Positions 8,468 through 16,847 of a DNA stretch of 64,000 nt are shown one piece after another; position 1 is the first letter of the stretch, and each line of letters starts with the position of its first letter. Source of the DNA: Seohaeicola_A nanhaiensis (GTDB lineage Bacteria; Pseudomonadota; Alphaproteobacteria; Rhodobacterales; Rhodobacteraceae). Below the pieces are notes generated by a model. That model saw only the letters and a list, made by a program, of their open reading frames with translations, had not been told where the DNA came from and ran no database searches. The stretch covers positions 73,353 to 137,352 of the forward strand of contig NZ_JBHSGI010000028.1 of the NCBI RefSeq assembly GCF_042654245.1. The letters are read 5' to 3'. A program made the translations under genes and the position numbers.

Positions 8468-11400
8468 ATGGCCGATCAAAGACCGAAGCACGGACCGGAG
8501 ATCCCATCACAAGCCCGCCTCCGGGAGGCCTTGTCACAGATCGCCAGGGAGATCGAAGACCAGCCTCTCAGAAGCTCGTCGCTAGCCCGCATCATGCGCG
8601 AGACGTTCGGAGGCAGCGACGCGGGCGGCGCATGGGACTGGCGCATCGCCTATGACGTGATGCAGGCCGCAGCCGTGATGAAGGTTTTGCAGGGCAGCGA
8701 TCCGGACGCCGTCACATCCGCCAAAATGCTTGCCACGCGGCTCCTGACGGAGACGCGGCGCTCCGAGCAGCAGATCCGGCTCCAGCAATTTTCGACGCCG
8801 CTGCCCTATGCGGCCCTGGTTGCGCGTGCCGCGGCCATCCGTGCCGGCGAAACCGTGCTGGAGCCCTCGGCCGGCACCGGCGCGCTGGCCGCTTTCGCGG
8901 TTCTCGCGGGCGGCAAGCCCCTGCTCAACGAGATCGATCCCTTCCGCCGGGCGGTTCTCGAGGCGGTGTTCGGGGGCGAGATATCCGGCTTCGACGCCGA
9001 GCATATCGACGACCTGCTGACGGTGCCTGAGCTTCCGGGCGTCATTGTGATGAACCCGCCCTTCGCCTCCTCGGTCGATCGGTCGCGGGACAAGCATATC
9101 GCTGCCAAGCATCTGATCGGGGCCGCCAAACGCCTGGCTCCCGGTGGGCGTCTCGTGGCGATCATGCCCCTGGGCTTCGCGCCGGAGCGGGATGCGGCGC
9201 ATTGGGCACGGGCCTCGGCCATCGCAAAGCCTCGGCTGGCACTGTCGATTCCGGGCCATGTCTACCGCAAACTCGGCACCACCGTCGAAACCCGGATCAT
9301 GGTCTTCGACAAGGTGCAGGAGGAGGTCGAATGCGTCCGCGCGGTTGTCGATGATCTGGATGCGGCACGGCAAATCGTCGATGATGTCGCCGCGACCCGA
9401 CCCGCCACTCCTACTATCCAGGCCACTGCACAGGCACGGCGTGGGTCGCGCCGGGTCGGTCTCCCTATTACACACGAGCGCCCAATCGCCCAGGCGGCGT
9501 CTGCCAAACCCAAATCGCATGCCGCCATCCCGCTGGCCTTCACCTGCCTCGCCACGCCCCGCGAGAACACGCCCGTCTCCGACATCTACGCCCGCTATCG
9601 CCCGCAGCGGATCGAAATCGCGGGCGCGCGGGAACATCCCACGCCACTCGTCGAGAGCATCGCCATGGCGTCGGTCGCCCCTCCGGCTCCGTCGCGCGAG
9701 GCCGTCGACGGCCTGCGCCTGCCCGGCCGCCTGATCGAGGAGGGCCATCTCTCCGAGGCCCAGCTCGAGACCATCCTGATGGCGAATGACGCGCACGCGC
9801 GCGACCTGCCGGGCCGGTTCACCATCGACGAGGACCAGACTCGGATGACGCGTGCCGACGACGATCCGGAGGCGCAGGCCTATCGCCTCGGCTATTTCCT
9901 CGGCGATGGCGCGGGCTGCGGCAAGGGGCGGGAATGTGCCGGACTTATCCTGGTGAACTGGCTCGCGGGGCGGCGGAAGGCTGTCTGGATCTCCAAATCC
10001 GCCACGCTCATCGAGGACGCGATCCGCGACTGGACCGACCTCGGCGGTTCGCCCGCAGACATCCAGCCGCTCTCCAAATGGAAACCCGATCAGCAGATAG
10101 CCATGCGCGACGGCATCCTCTTCGTCACCTATGCGACGCTGCGCTCCGCGGGTAAATGCGGGACGACCCGCCTCGGCCAGGTCCTCGACTGGATGGGCGA
10201 CGGGTTCGACGGCGTGCTGGCCTTCGACGAGGCCCATGCCATGCAGAACGCCGCCGGGTCCGACGAGGGCAGGGGGGTGAGGCCCTCCCAGCAGGGTCTC
10301 GCCGGGCTGCGCCTGCAACTCGCCGCCCCGCGTGCCCGGGTCTTCTATGTCTCGGCGACCGGCGCCACCAGCGTTCACAATCTTGCCTATGCCTCCCGCC
10401 TCGGTCTCTGGGGCCAGGGAAAGGAATATCCTTTCCCGAGCCGCGAGAGCTTCGTCTCCGCGATGGAAGCCGGCGGGGTGGCGGCGATGGAGGTGGTGGC
10501 GCGCGATCTGAAGACGCTCGGCTTCTATACGGCACGGGCGCTCAGCTTCGATGGCGTCGAGTATGACGTGCTCGAACACGCGCTAACCCCGGCCCAGATC
10601 GAAATCTACGATGCCTATGCCGGCGCCTTCCGGACGATCCACCACAATCTCGAGGCGGCGCTCACCGCGACCGGCGTCAACGATGCCTCCGGTCAGACCA
10701 ACGCCTCCGCCGCAAAGGCCTCGGCCAAGTCGCGCTTCGAGAGCACCAAGCAGCGGTTCTTCAACCACCTCCTGATGGGCATGAAAGCCCCGTCCGTCAT
10801 CCGTGCCATCAAAGAAGACGTGGCGGATGGATATGCCTGCGTCATCCAGGTGGTCTCCACCGGCGAGAGCCTGCTGAAGCGGCGGCTCGAGGCGATGGAC
10901 CCCGAAGACGAACTCGTGGAGGGCGCATTGACCCCCCGCGACTACGTGCTGAGTTACCTCGAACAGGCCTTCCCGATCCATGCCCAGAAGTTGGTCGAGA
11001 TCGACGGAAACATGGTGGCCGAGCCGCTGAGGGATGCGAATGGCGCCCTGGTCGTGTCGCGCGAGGCCGAGGTCTTGCGCGATGCGGCGATGATGGCGCT
11101 GATGGCCCTCGCACCGATTCCCGCGGCCCTCGACCAGATACTCTGGGCCTTTGGCGACGAGGCCGTGGCGGAGGTGACCGGGCGCTCCATCCGTCCCCTG
11201 AAATCCCGGGACGGTGCGCTCTTCATCGAGAAGCGATCCGCCAGCAGCAATCCCTCGGAAACGTTGGCCTTCATGGATGGCGAGAAGGACATCCTGATCT
11301 TCTCCGACGCCGGCGGCACGGGCCGCTCCTATCACGCGGCCCAGACCGCGAAGAACCGGAAGCGGCGGCGGCACTATCTGCTGGAGCCCGGCTGGCGGGC

Positions 11401-12727
11401 AGACGCGGCAATCCAGGGGCTTGGCCGCACGCATCGCTCGGCCCAGGTCAGTGCCCCCTTCTTCCGGGTCTGCACCTCGGATGTTCATGGCGAGAAGCGC
11501 TTCACCTCCACGATCGCCCGGCGGCTCGATCAGCTGGGGGCGCTCACCAAGGGCCAGCGCGAGACCGGCTCGCAGGGCATGTTCCGCGAGGAGGACAATC
11601 TTGAAAGTCCGATCGCGCGGGCGGCGTTGCGCGGCTACTACGCCGATCTGGCCGCCGGGCGCGCCGGCGCGATGAGCTACGAGCGGTTCACGGACTGGAC
11701 CGCCTTGCGGCTGATCGACCAGGACGGCGTGCTGCTGGAAGAGCTGCCGCCGATCCAGCGCTTCCTCAACCGTGTGTTGGCGCTGCCCATTCACATGCAG
11801 AACGCGCTCTTCGCCGAGTTCATGAGCCGGATCGCCGATCAGACCGAGCGGGTGCGGGCCGCGGGCACGCTCGATGTCGGCGTCGAGACGCTGCGCGGCG
11901 AGATGATCGAACAGGTCTCGGCGGAAGACCTCTGGACCTGTCCGCGCTCCGGGGCGGTGACACGCATCATCGGACTCGAGGTGACGGACCCCGTCCATGT
12001 GCTCTCCGCCGATGAGGTTTTGGACCGGAACTCCGACAAGCTGCCGATGATCAATCGCACCTCCGGGCGCGCGGCGCTGATCTCGGCCCGACCCATGCAG
12101 ATCTATGACGAAGAGATCGTCACGCTCATGCGCAAGGTCTCCCGGCCGACTGGATCGATCTATGTCGAGGAAGGGAGGTTCGAAGGTTCGGCCTGGGAGG
12201 AGATCGAACCACCCGAATTCCGCCGCCTCTGGGACGAGGAGGCTCACAGCCTGCCGAAGGTGACCACGACGAAGCTCTATCTGCTGACCGGGCTCCTTTT
12301 GCCGATCTGGAAGGACATTCCCTCGGGCAACGAACGCATCTACCGCGTCACGCCGGAGGGGCAGGCAAGCATGATCGGCCGGACCGTCAGCGAGGATGGC
12401 GCCGCCGCGCTCAGAGCCCGGTTCATGGTCGGCACACCGAAAACCCCGCAGGAGATGCTGACGGCCGCGCTCGGGTCCACCGCGCCGGTCGATCTGGGCC
12501 GGGGTCTCACGCTCACCCGCCGTCGGGTCGCCGGCGCGGCCCGCCTCGAGATCGACGGGGCCGACCGGGGCACGATCGACGGGCTGAAGGCCATGGGGTG
12601 CTTCACGGAGATCATCGCCTTCCAGCTTCGGGTCTTCGTGCCGCACGGGGACGGTGTCGATACCGCCGCGATCCTGGGCCGGATCGTGGGGGACGGATCA
12701 GCCTCCAAGGCTGATCGCGCCGCCTAG
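8468..12727 (+). CDS. Strawberry-notch-like methyltransferase-helicase fusion
   Basis: 1,419 residues. An N-terminal adenine-type methyltransferase has motif I LEPSAGTG (131-138) and motif IV NPPF (196-199). A superfamily 2 helicase follows: Walker A variant GDGAGCGKGRE at about 478, FDEAHA at about 586, and the motif VI-like QGLGRTHRSAQ at about 980, in the order typical of bacterial strawberry-notch (Sbno) proteins. Such fusions are frequent on alphaproteobacterial plasmids. DNA modification plus ATP-driven remodelling suggests protection or processing of incoming DNA, but no activity has been shown to my knowledge. It has its own structured leader. Confidence 0.9.
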   Translation: MADQRPKHGPEIPSQARLREALSQIAREIEDQPLRSSSLARIMRETFGGSDAGGAWDWRIAYDVMQAAAVMKVLQGSDPDAVTSAKMLATRLLTETRRSEQQIRLQQFSTPLPYAALVARAAAIRAGETVLEPSAGTGALAAFAVLAGGKPLLNEIDPFRRAVLEAVFGGEISGFDAEHIDDLLTVPELPGVIVMNPPFASSVDRSRDKHIAAKHLIGAAKRLAPGGRLVAIMPLGFAPERDAAHWARASAIAKPRLALSIPGHVYRKLGTTVETRIMVFDKVQEEVECVRAVVDDLDAARQIVDDVAATRPATPTIQATAQARRGSRRVGLPITHERPIAQAASAKPKSHAAIPLAFTCLATPRENTPVSDIYARYRPQRIEIAGAREHPTPLVESIAMASVAPPAPSREAVDGLRLPGRLIEEGHLSEAQLETILMANDAHARDLPGRFTIDEDQTRMTRADDDPEAQAYRLGYFLGDGAGCGKGRECAGLILVNWLAGRRKAVWISKSATLIEDAIRDWTDLGGSPADIQPLSKWKPDQQIAMRDGILFVTYATLRSAGKCGTTRLGQVLDWMGDGFDGVLAFDEAHAMQNAAGSDEGRGVRPSQQGLAGLRLQLAAPRARVFYVSATGATSVHNLAYASRLGLWGQGKEYPFPSRESFVSAMEAGGVAAMEVVARDLKTLGFYTARALSFDGVEYDVLEHALTPAQIEIYDAYAGAFRTIHHNLEAALTATGVNDASGQTNASAAKASAKSRFESTKQRFFNHLLMGMKAPSVIRAIKEDVADGYACVIQVVSTGESLLKRRLEAMDPEDELVEGALTPRDYVLSYLEQAFPIHAQKLVEIDGNMVAEPLRDANGALVVSREAEVLRDAAMMALMALAPIPAALDQILWAFGDEAVAEVTGRSIRPLKSRDGALFIEKRSASSNPSETLAFMDGEKDILIFSDAGGTGRSYHAAQTAKNRKRRRHYLLEPGWRADAAIQGLGRTHRSAQVSAPFFRVCTSDVHGEKRFTSTIARRLDQLGALTKGQRETGSQGMFREEDNLESPIARAALRGYYADLAAGRAGAMSYERFTDWTALRLIDQDGVLLEELPPIQRFLNRVLALPIHMQNALFAEFMSRIADQTERVRAAGTLDVGVETLRGEMIEQVSAEDLWTCPRSGAVTRIIGLEVTDPVHVLSADEVLDRNSDKLPMINRTSGRAALISARPMQIYDEEIVTLMRKVSRPTGSIYVEEGRFEGSAWEEIEPPEFRRLWDEEAHSLPKVTTTKLYLLTGLLLPIWKDIPSGNERIYRVTPEGQASMIGRTVSEDGAAALRARFMVGTPKTPQEMLTAALGSTAPVDLGRGLTLTRRRVAGAARLEIDGADRGTIDGLKAMGCFTEIIAFQLRVFVPHGDGVDTAAILGRIVGDGSASKADRAA

Positions 12728-12813
12728 GGCGTTTCGAGTTCCATAGATCGAATAAGTATCAGAATTTGAATGAGAAAGGTTCGAATTCTGATGCGATGCG
12801 AACTCGAAACGCC
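12728..12813. repeat. 86-bp nested inverted repeat (MITE-like or terminator)
   Basis: GGCGTTTCGAGTTC (12728-12741) is the exact reverse complement of GAACTCGAAACGCC (12800-12813). Inside it, TCAGAATTTGAA (12759-12770) pairs with TTCGAATTCTGA (12780-12791) at 11 of 12 positions. The segment starts directly after the helicase stop codon and is much more AT-rich than its surroundings. It could be a miniature inverted-repeat element or a long terminator hairpin. There is no T-run after it. Confidence 0.7.
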
Positions 12814-12814
12814 T

Positions 12815-12937
12815 GAAAGGAAAAGCGGGCTCTCGGTCAGGGGGGAACGCGGAAGGGTGCTTTGTCCCCTCGCGTTCCGCCGCTGTGTCGGGTCTGCGGA
12901 CCGCTCGGCGCCTTCCCCATCTCAGACACGAGGACAA
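12815..12937 (+). promoter_or_regulatory. Leader element copy 5 with stable hairpin before the DUF6878-like gene
   Basis: GAAAGGAAAAGCGGGCTC opens the leader. GGAACGCG (12844-12851) pairs with CGCGTTCC (12871-12878), with an inner AGGG/CCCT. TTGTCC (12862-12867) is complementary to GGACAA (12932-12937), the ribosome-binding segment of the next gene. Confidence 0.5.
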
Positions 12938-12942
12938 GACCC

Positions 12943-13329
12943 ATGACCGATCCCCAGATGAACTTCGCCGAGACAATGGCGAGATGGCAAGCCGAGCGCG
13001 AAGCCGCGAACAAGGCCGCCAGGGGCGAATTGCTCCCGCAATTGCGCGGCCTCGGTATCACTGAGGTGACCGCCGAATACGAAGGCTACGGCGATTCCGG
13101 CAATATCGAGGACGTGACGGTGCAACCTGCGGGGATTGAGCTCCCCGACGATCTCTCCACGAAGCTCGGCGACTTCGCCTGGGCCGTCGCCTATCACCAG
13201 CATCCCGGCTTCGAGAACAACGAGGGTGGCTATGGCACGCTGACCTGGGATGTCACCGCCGACAGCATCTCGCTCGATCACGCCGACCGCTATGTCGAGA
13301 CCTGCCATAGCCATGACGAGGGGCTCTAA
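12943..13329 (+). CDS. DUF6878-like accessory protein
   Basis: 128 residues from the ATG at 12943, preceded by GAGGACAAGACCC. The protein has an amphipathic N-terminal helix (NFAETMARWQAEREAANKAA) and a compact acidic alpha/beta C-domain with GDFAWAVAYHQHPGFENNEGGYGTLTWDV. From memory it matches DUF6878 proteins found beside the next gene on Rhodobacteraceae plasmids. No catalytic motif is visible and the function is unknown. The next gene starts 1 bp after its stop. Confidence 0.65.
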   Translation: MTDPQMNFAETMARWQAEREAANKAARGELLPQLRGLGITEVTAEYEGYGDSGNIEDVTVQPAGIELPDDLSTKLGDFAWAVAYHQHPGFENNEGGYGTLTWDVTADSISLDHADRYVETCHSHDEGL

Positions 13330-13330
13330 C

Positions 13331-13771
13331 ATGGCCCATCCTCTGCATCATGCCGAAAGCTCCGCGCGGAAGTTCGGCGGAAAGCCGTCCGACTATCAAT
13401 GCCTGCATGATTGGTTCGACTCATCCAAAGAGCACCTCGCGCTCTTTGTTCACAGAGCCCACCGTCATCATGCCCTCGGGATCTTCGAACTCGAGCGCCA
13501 GTTCGGCCGATCGCTGACAAACAGCGCGGGTCGCGTCATTCCGACCCGCTGGATCGGCGAACAGCATGTCCGCGAGGACTGCCAGGGCTGCATCCCCTCG
13601 CTTGGCGACTGGCTCAAACGGATTCAGCCGGAACCCTGGATGGCGAATGGGTATATCGACCGGCAGGCACAAGAGCCCGTCGGCGATCCACGGACGACAT
13701 GGCTGGGCGAGGTGGCCACCGGCAAGACGATCCTGGGCCTCAAGGACTGGATGGAGGCGAGGGGTTCATGA
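13331..13771 (+). CDS. DUF6915-like accessory protein
   Basis: 146 residues: MAHPLHHAESSARKFGGKPSDY, then the histidine-rich segment HLALFVHRAHRHHALGIFELERQFGR and HVREDCQGCIPSLGDWL. The several His and the CxxC pair could bind a metal, but that is inference. From memory this is the DUF6915 family. It sits in a run of tightly spaced small genes (1 bp after the previous stop, 4-bp ATGA overlap with the next), so the trio is a single translational unit. Confidence 0.65.
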   Translation: MAHPLHHAESSARKFGGKPSDYQCLHDWFDSSKEHLALFVHRAHRHHALGIFELERQFGRSLTNSAGRVIPTRWIGEQHVREDCQGCIPSLGDWLKRIQPEPWMANGYIDRQAQEPVGDPRTTWLGEVATGKTILGLKDWMEARGS

Positions 13772-14049
13772 TGCGCAACGTCCGCAGGTTCTACGATTGC
13801 AGCACCGCACATCTGCCCGCGCAAACCGCGCAGGACATCGACAACGAGGTCTTCGCCAAGTCGCCGACCATGCGGAACGAGTATGGCTGGCTGTTCTCTG
13901 TCCCTGAGACGCTCGCCGATCTGCAGGAAGGCGTCGACTGCGACGCCTTCAAGACGGTCATGGCGTTGGCGATGGATGCAGGCTGCGACTACGTCCTCTT
14001 CGATCGGGACGTCCCGCCAGTCCCCTATCTCGTGGTCTTTGACTGGTAG
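13768..14049 (+). CDS. DUF5983-like small protein
   Basis: 93 residues from the first of two consecutive ATG codons, overlapping the previous stop (ATGA). The sequence RRFYDCSTAHLPAQTAQDID and the C-terminal GCDYVLFDRDVPPVPYLVVFDW resemble, from memory, the DUF5983 family of plasmid proteins. No known activity. It is the last gene of a three-gene unit, followed by a clear terminator. Confidence 0.65.
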   Translation: MMRNVRRFYDCSTAHLPAQTAQDIDNEVFAKSPTMRNEYGWLFSVPETLADLQEGVDCDAFKTVMALAMDAGCDYVLFDRDVPPVPYLVVFDW

Positions 14050-14069
14050 ATCGAATGCGGTTGCACAGT

Positions 14070-14103
14070 GGCCCGATCATCTGATCGGGCCTCCCGTGTT
14101 TTT
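14070..14103 (+). terminator. Rho-independent terminator
   Basis: GGCCCGATCA (14070-14079) pairs perfectly with TGATCGGGCC (14082-14091) and is followed by TCCCGTGTTTTT. It closes the DUF6878-DUF6915-DUF5983 unit. Confidence 0.8.
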
Positions 14104-14131
14104 GCCACGAACATTGGAAATGGAGATTCAG

Positions 14132-14410
14132 ATGAACATCGCGGAGATCAAGGCCGCCGTGGATGTCGGCAAATTCGTCCACTGGGCGAATGAGGGATAT
14201 CGGGTTCACCGGGATGGCCTCGGCCATTACCTCATCACCTTTGTGCGGAACGGCAGCACGATCGGTCTGACCGACCGGAGCGGCCGACGGCTGAACGGGG
14301 ACGAGGCCGACTTCTTCATTTCAGAGCCGGACCATGGCGCCGCGGCAGAGCAGGGTAGGGAGGTGCGTGGGGCCACGCCGGAAACCTTTTCCAGCGTCGG
14401 GCCGGGCTGA
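14132..14410 (+). CDS. Small protein of unknown function
   Basis: 92 residues from an ATG 29 bp after a terminator, preceded by GGAGATTCAG. The fold looks like a small alpha/beta unit (IAEIKAAVDVGKFVHWANEGYRVHRDGLGHYLITF) with a disordered acidic tail. Not recognised. It stands alone between a terminator and leader copy 6. Confidence 0.6.
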   Translation: MNIAEIKAAVDVGKFVHWANEGYRVHRDGLGHYLITFVRNGSTIGLTDRSGRRLNGDEADFFISEPDHGAAAEQGREVRGATPETFSSVGPG

Positions 14411-14421
14411 CGGTCAGGAGA

Positions 14422-14527
14422 GAAAGGAGAGAAGGCTTTCGGGTTTTGCGATCCCAAGGGGGGTCGAAAAGCAATCCCGCGTGCTCTGGCAGGAAGCCGG
14501 GCAGCGGCAAACCCAAGGAGAAGACCC
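14422..14527 (+). promoter_or_regulatory. Leader element copy 6
   Basis: GAAAGGAGAGAAGGCTTTCG ahead of the DUF736 gene. GGGTTTTGC downstream of the element can pair (one bulged T) with GCAAACCC just before the AAGGAG ribosome-binding site of the gene at 14528. Confidence 0.45.
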
Positions 14528-15256
14528 ATGTTCGCAGGAACCCTGACCAAAAACGCCGAGACCGCAGCCACCGCCTATTCCGGCATGATCCACTCCACCC
14601 GGTTCGATATCGCCATTCAGCTCGAAACCCGGACGAAAATGTCCGAGCGGAGCCCGGACTATGATGTGACGGCGGTGAACAAATCCGGCCGCAAGGTGCG
14701 TATCGGCACGGCCTGGAACGAGACCGGCAGTACCACCGGCAATCCCTACATCTCGATGCAGATCGATGTCGGCCTCGGGCCGTTTCGTGTCAACGCCGTG
14801 CAGACCAAGGAAGCTCGCGAGTCGATGACCGGCGCATTCGAGATCATCCCGCTCGTTTCGAACGGCACCATGAAATCCGGCTCGATCTCGGGTGAGCTGA
14901 CCGCGATGGATGCCGACAACGCTTTCGCTGGCTACATCGCCAACATGATGTTCGACCTCGATTTCATGCTCATCGAGAACGAGTTCAAGACCGAGGAGAC
15001 CCATCCCGATTACCGGATCGAGGTCAGCTCGCCGCGCGGCCACCCGATCCGCGTAGGCTCGGCCTGGATGGCGAAGAGCAACCGGACCGGCAACGACTAC
15101 GTCTCGCTCCTGATCAACACGCCCGATGGCGATCTGCGGGTGAACGCAGTGCAGAACGAGGAGCAGCGCGGCGGCCAGACCTTCTCGATCATTCCCTTCG
15201 TCGAGGGCGCCGGCCAGGAGCGGTCGGACAACACCGGCCTCGCTCTGGTGGGCTGA
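14528..15256 (+). CDS. Tandem DUF736 protein
   Basis: 242 residues containing two related halves, about 1-120 and 121-240. Each has a beta-rich unit with FDxAIQLE/FDLDFMLIEN, SPDYDV/HPDYRIEV, R-IG-AWN/RVGSAWM, Y-S--ID/YVSLLIN and the LRVNAVQ signature of DUF736. Single-domain DUF736 proteins of about 100 residues are common on alphaproteobacterial plasmids; this is an internal duplication. Function is unknown. An AAGGAG sits 9 bp before the ATG. Confidence 0.8.
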   Translation: MFAGTLTKNAETAATAYSGMIHSTRFDIAIQLETRTKMSERSPDYDVTAVNKSGRKVRIGTAWNETGSTTGNPYISMQIDVGLGPFRVNAVQTKEARESMTGAFEIIPLVSNGTMKSGSISGELTAMDADNAFAGYIANMMFDLDFMLIENEFKTEETHPDYRIEVSSPRGHPIRVGSAWMAKSNRTGNDYVSLLINTPDGDLRVNAVQNEEQRGGQTFSIIPFVEGAGQERSDNTGLALVG

Positions 15257-15410
15257 TACACAGCGGTACCGCAGCGAGAGGGCGTCCCGGGCAACCGGGG
15301 CGCTTTCGCCCGTGCAGGCCTGATCCTCCTCCCTGGAAACGGCCTGACGGGCAGTGCCGGTCCTGTCTCCGACCGGCCCGTGTCCCCTGCCCGCAAGAGG
15401 CAGGTCCCGT

Positions 15411-15449
15411 GAGGGGAGCCGCGGCAGCGCGGCTCCCCTCTTCTCGTTT
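15411..15449 (+). terminator. Strong hairpin terminator
   Basis: GAGGGGAGCCGCG (15411-15423) and CGCGGCTCCCCTC (15428-15440) form a perfect 13-bp stem with loop GCAG, followed by TTCTCGTTT. It ends the DUF736 transcript or attenuates transcription into the next gene, which starts 34 bp later. Confidence 0.75.
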
Positions 15450-15473
15450 CACCCCGACAGAAGGACGACAGCA

Positions 15474-15704
15474 ATGTTCAATCTCTCCCATCCCAAGCTG
15501 GTCGCGCTCGCCGAGACCGAAGGTTATTCGCAAGTCGAGGACTTCCTGGAAGACTATGCGCTCGACAGTGTCGTGCCCGCGATCTGCATGGCGCCTGATT
15601 GCGATCACACTGCCGATCTCGAACCGGACCAGCGTGCGGGCTTCTGCGAGGCCTGCGGCCGCCCCTCCATGAAGTTGGGCCTCGTCATCGCTGGCATGAT
15701 CTGA
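15474..15704 (+). CDS. Small putative zinc-binding protein
   Basis: 76 residues. CMAPDC followed after about 18 residues by CEAC gives two cysteine pairs, enough for one zinc site, and a DCDHT segment adds a histidine. The N-terminal helix contains acidic runs. Proteins of this kind often bind nucleic acid or act as small adaptors, but I cannot assign a role. AAGGACGACAGC precedes the ATG. Confidence 0.6.
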   Translation: MFNLSHPKLVALAETEGYSQVEDFLEDYALDSVVPAICMAPDCDHTADLEPDQRAGFCEACGRPSMKLGLVIAGMI

Positions 15705-15727
15705 GCGGCAAGGATCGAGGGCTTCCC

Positions 15728-16111
15728 ATGACACAGTGTAGATACACCACGCCCGGCACCCGGCTTACCTGGTCCGACGTCTCAGAATGGGTCGATGTGG
15801 CTCACCGGATCGGCAGGCGCCAGCTGAGTGCGGCGCGCAACCGGACCTACGCCGCCCATGCGGCGGCTCTGTCCCGCGACCTCATCGACCGCGAGGCGCA
15901 TGTCCCATCGCTCGAAGCGGCGCTTCACCTCCTCAAATACGGACATCCCGGCCTCGCCCGACCGCAGCGAGGCCATCGGGCGGATCACCCGACGACGCCG
16001 GTCATCATGGATCTGATGAACCGTCTCGCCGCCCTGAAACGCCGGGACCAGTTGCCCGCCGGGGACAATTGGACCGCCATGTTCGGAGGCTCCGATGCGT
16101 ATTCCGGTTGA
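15728..16111 (+). CDS. Accessory protein of unknown function
   Basis: 127 residues, mostly helical and basic (AHRIGRRQLSAARNRTYAAHAAALSRDLIDREAH). No recognised domain. It overlaps the start of the PAPS-reductase-like gene by 17 bp, so the two are coupled; the small basic protein may be a partner of that enzyme. Confidence 0.6.
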   Translation: MTQCRYTTPGTRLTWSDVSEWVDVAHRIGRRQLSAARNRTYAAHAAALSRDLIDREAHVPSLEAALHLLKYGHPGLARPQRGHRADHPTTPVIMDLMNRLAALKRRDQLPAGDNWTAMFGGSDAYSG

Positions 16112-16847
16112 CATCAACGACATGATCGAGCGCGGCGCCCTCGTGGCGATCAACCATTCCGGCGGCAAGGACAGCCAGGCCATGACGATCAGGCTGGTCG
16201 AGGCCGGCATCCCGCGCGACCAGTTGCTCATCGTCCACGCCACTCTCGGCGACGTGGAACGGCCCGAGACCATCAGCCATATCCGGAAGACCACGTTCGG
16301 GCTGCCGCTGGTCATCGCAAGACCCCGCCGGTCGTTCTTCGAGATGGTCCGGGCGCGGGGCATGTTCCCATCTCCACGATACCGCCAATGCACCTCCGAT
16401 CAGAAGCGCGGCCCGATCGAGCGCGAGCTGCGCCGCTATCTCGCGGCCAATCCCCGCTTTGCCGGGCGGATCGTCAGTGCGATGGGGGTGCGCGCCGAGG
16501 AGAGCGCCGTGCGTCGAAGCCGTCCCGTCGTCAACCGGAACGCGCGGGGCAGTGTCGCGGGCCGAACCTGGATCGACTGGCTGCCGATCCATGGCCTGAC
16601 CCGGCGGGAGGTGTTCGACACCATCGCCGCCGCGGGGCAGGATCCGCATTGGGCCTATGGCCGCGGCATGTCGCGCATGTCCTGCAGCTTCTGCATCATG
16701 TCCTCGCTCGCGGATCTGCGATGCGCCGCTCGGCTGAGGCCAGATCTCCTTTCCACCTACATCGCGCTCGAAGACGAGATCGGCCACACCCTGCGTCCCG
16801 ATGGGACGAGCCTCCGCGAAACCCTCAGCCGATTGGACGCAGCATGA
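16095..16847 (+). CDS. PAPS reductase/ATP pyrophosphatase-family protein
   Basis: 250 residues. SGGKDSQAM at about 23-31 is the PP-loop of the N-type ATP pyrophosphatase superfamily (CysH, DndC, TilS). CTSDQKRGPIE and the C-terminal MSCSFCIM cysteines are the other family landmarks. A biosynthetic CysH would normally sit with sulfate genes. Here it lies among plasmid accessory genes and next to RadC, so a nucleic-acid-modifying or defence-related role of the DndC/phage CysH-like type is more likely. That is inference. Confidence 0.8.
   Translation: MRIPVDINDMIERGALVAINHSGGKDSQAMTIRLVEAGIPRDQLLIVHATLGDVERPETISHIRKTTFGLPLVIARPRRSFFEMVRARGMFPSPRYRQCTSDQKRGPIERELRRYLAANPRFAGRIVSAMGVRAEESAVRRSRPVVNRNARGSVAGRTWIDWLPIHGLTRREVFDTIAAAGQDPHWAYGRGMSRMSCSFCIMSSLADLRCAARLRPDLLSTYIALEDEIGHTLRPDGTSLRETLSRLDAA

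Noticed and set aside
8582..12646. Two long open frames (665 and 687 codons) on the - strand opposite the helicase gene
   Set aside because: They mirror a well-conserved + strand gene, contain no recognisable domain and arise from high third-position G+C.
16095..16847. Sulfate-assimilation CysH
   Set aside because: Context has no sulfate genes; the neighbours are mobile-element genes.
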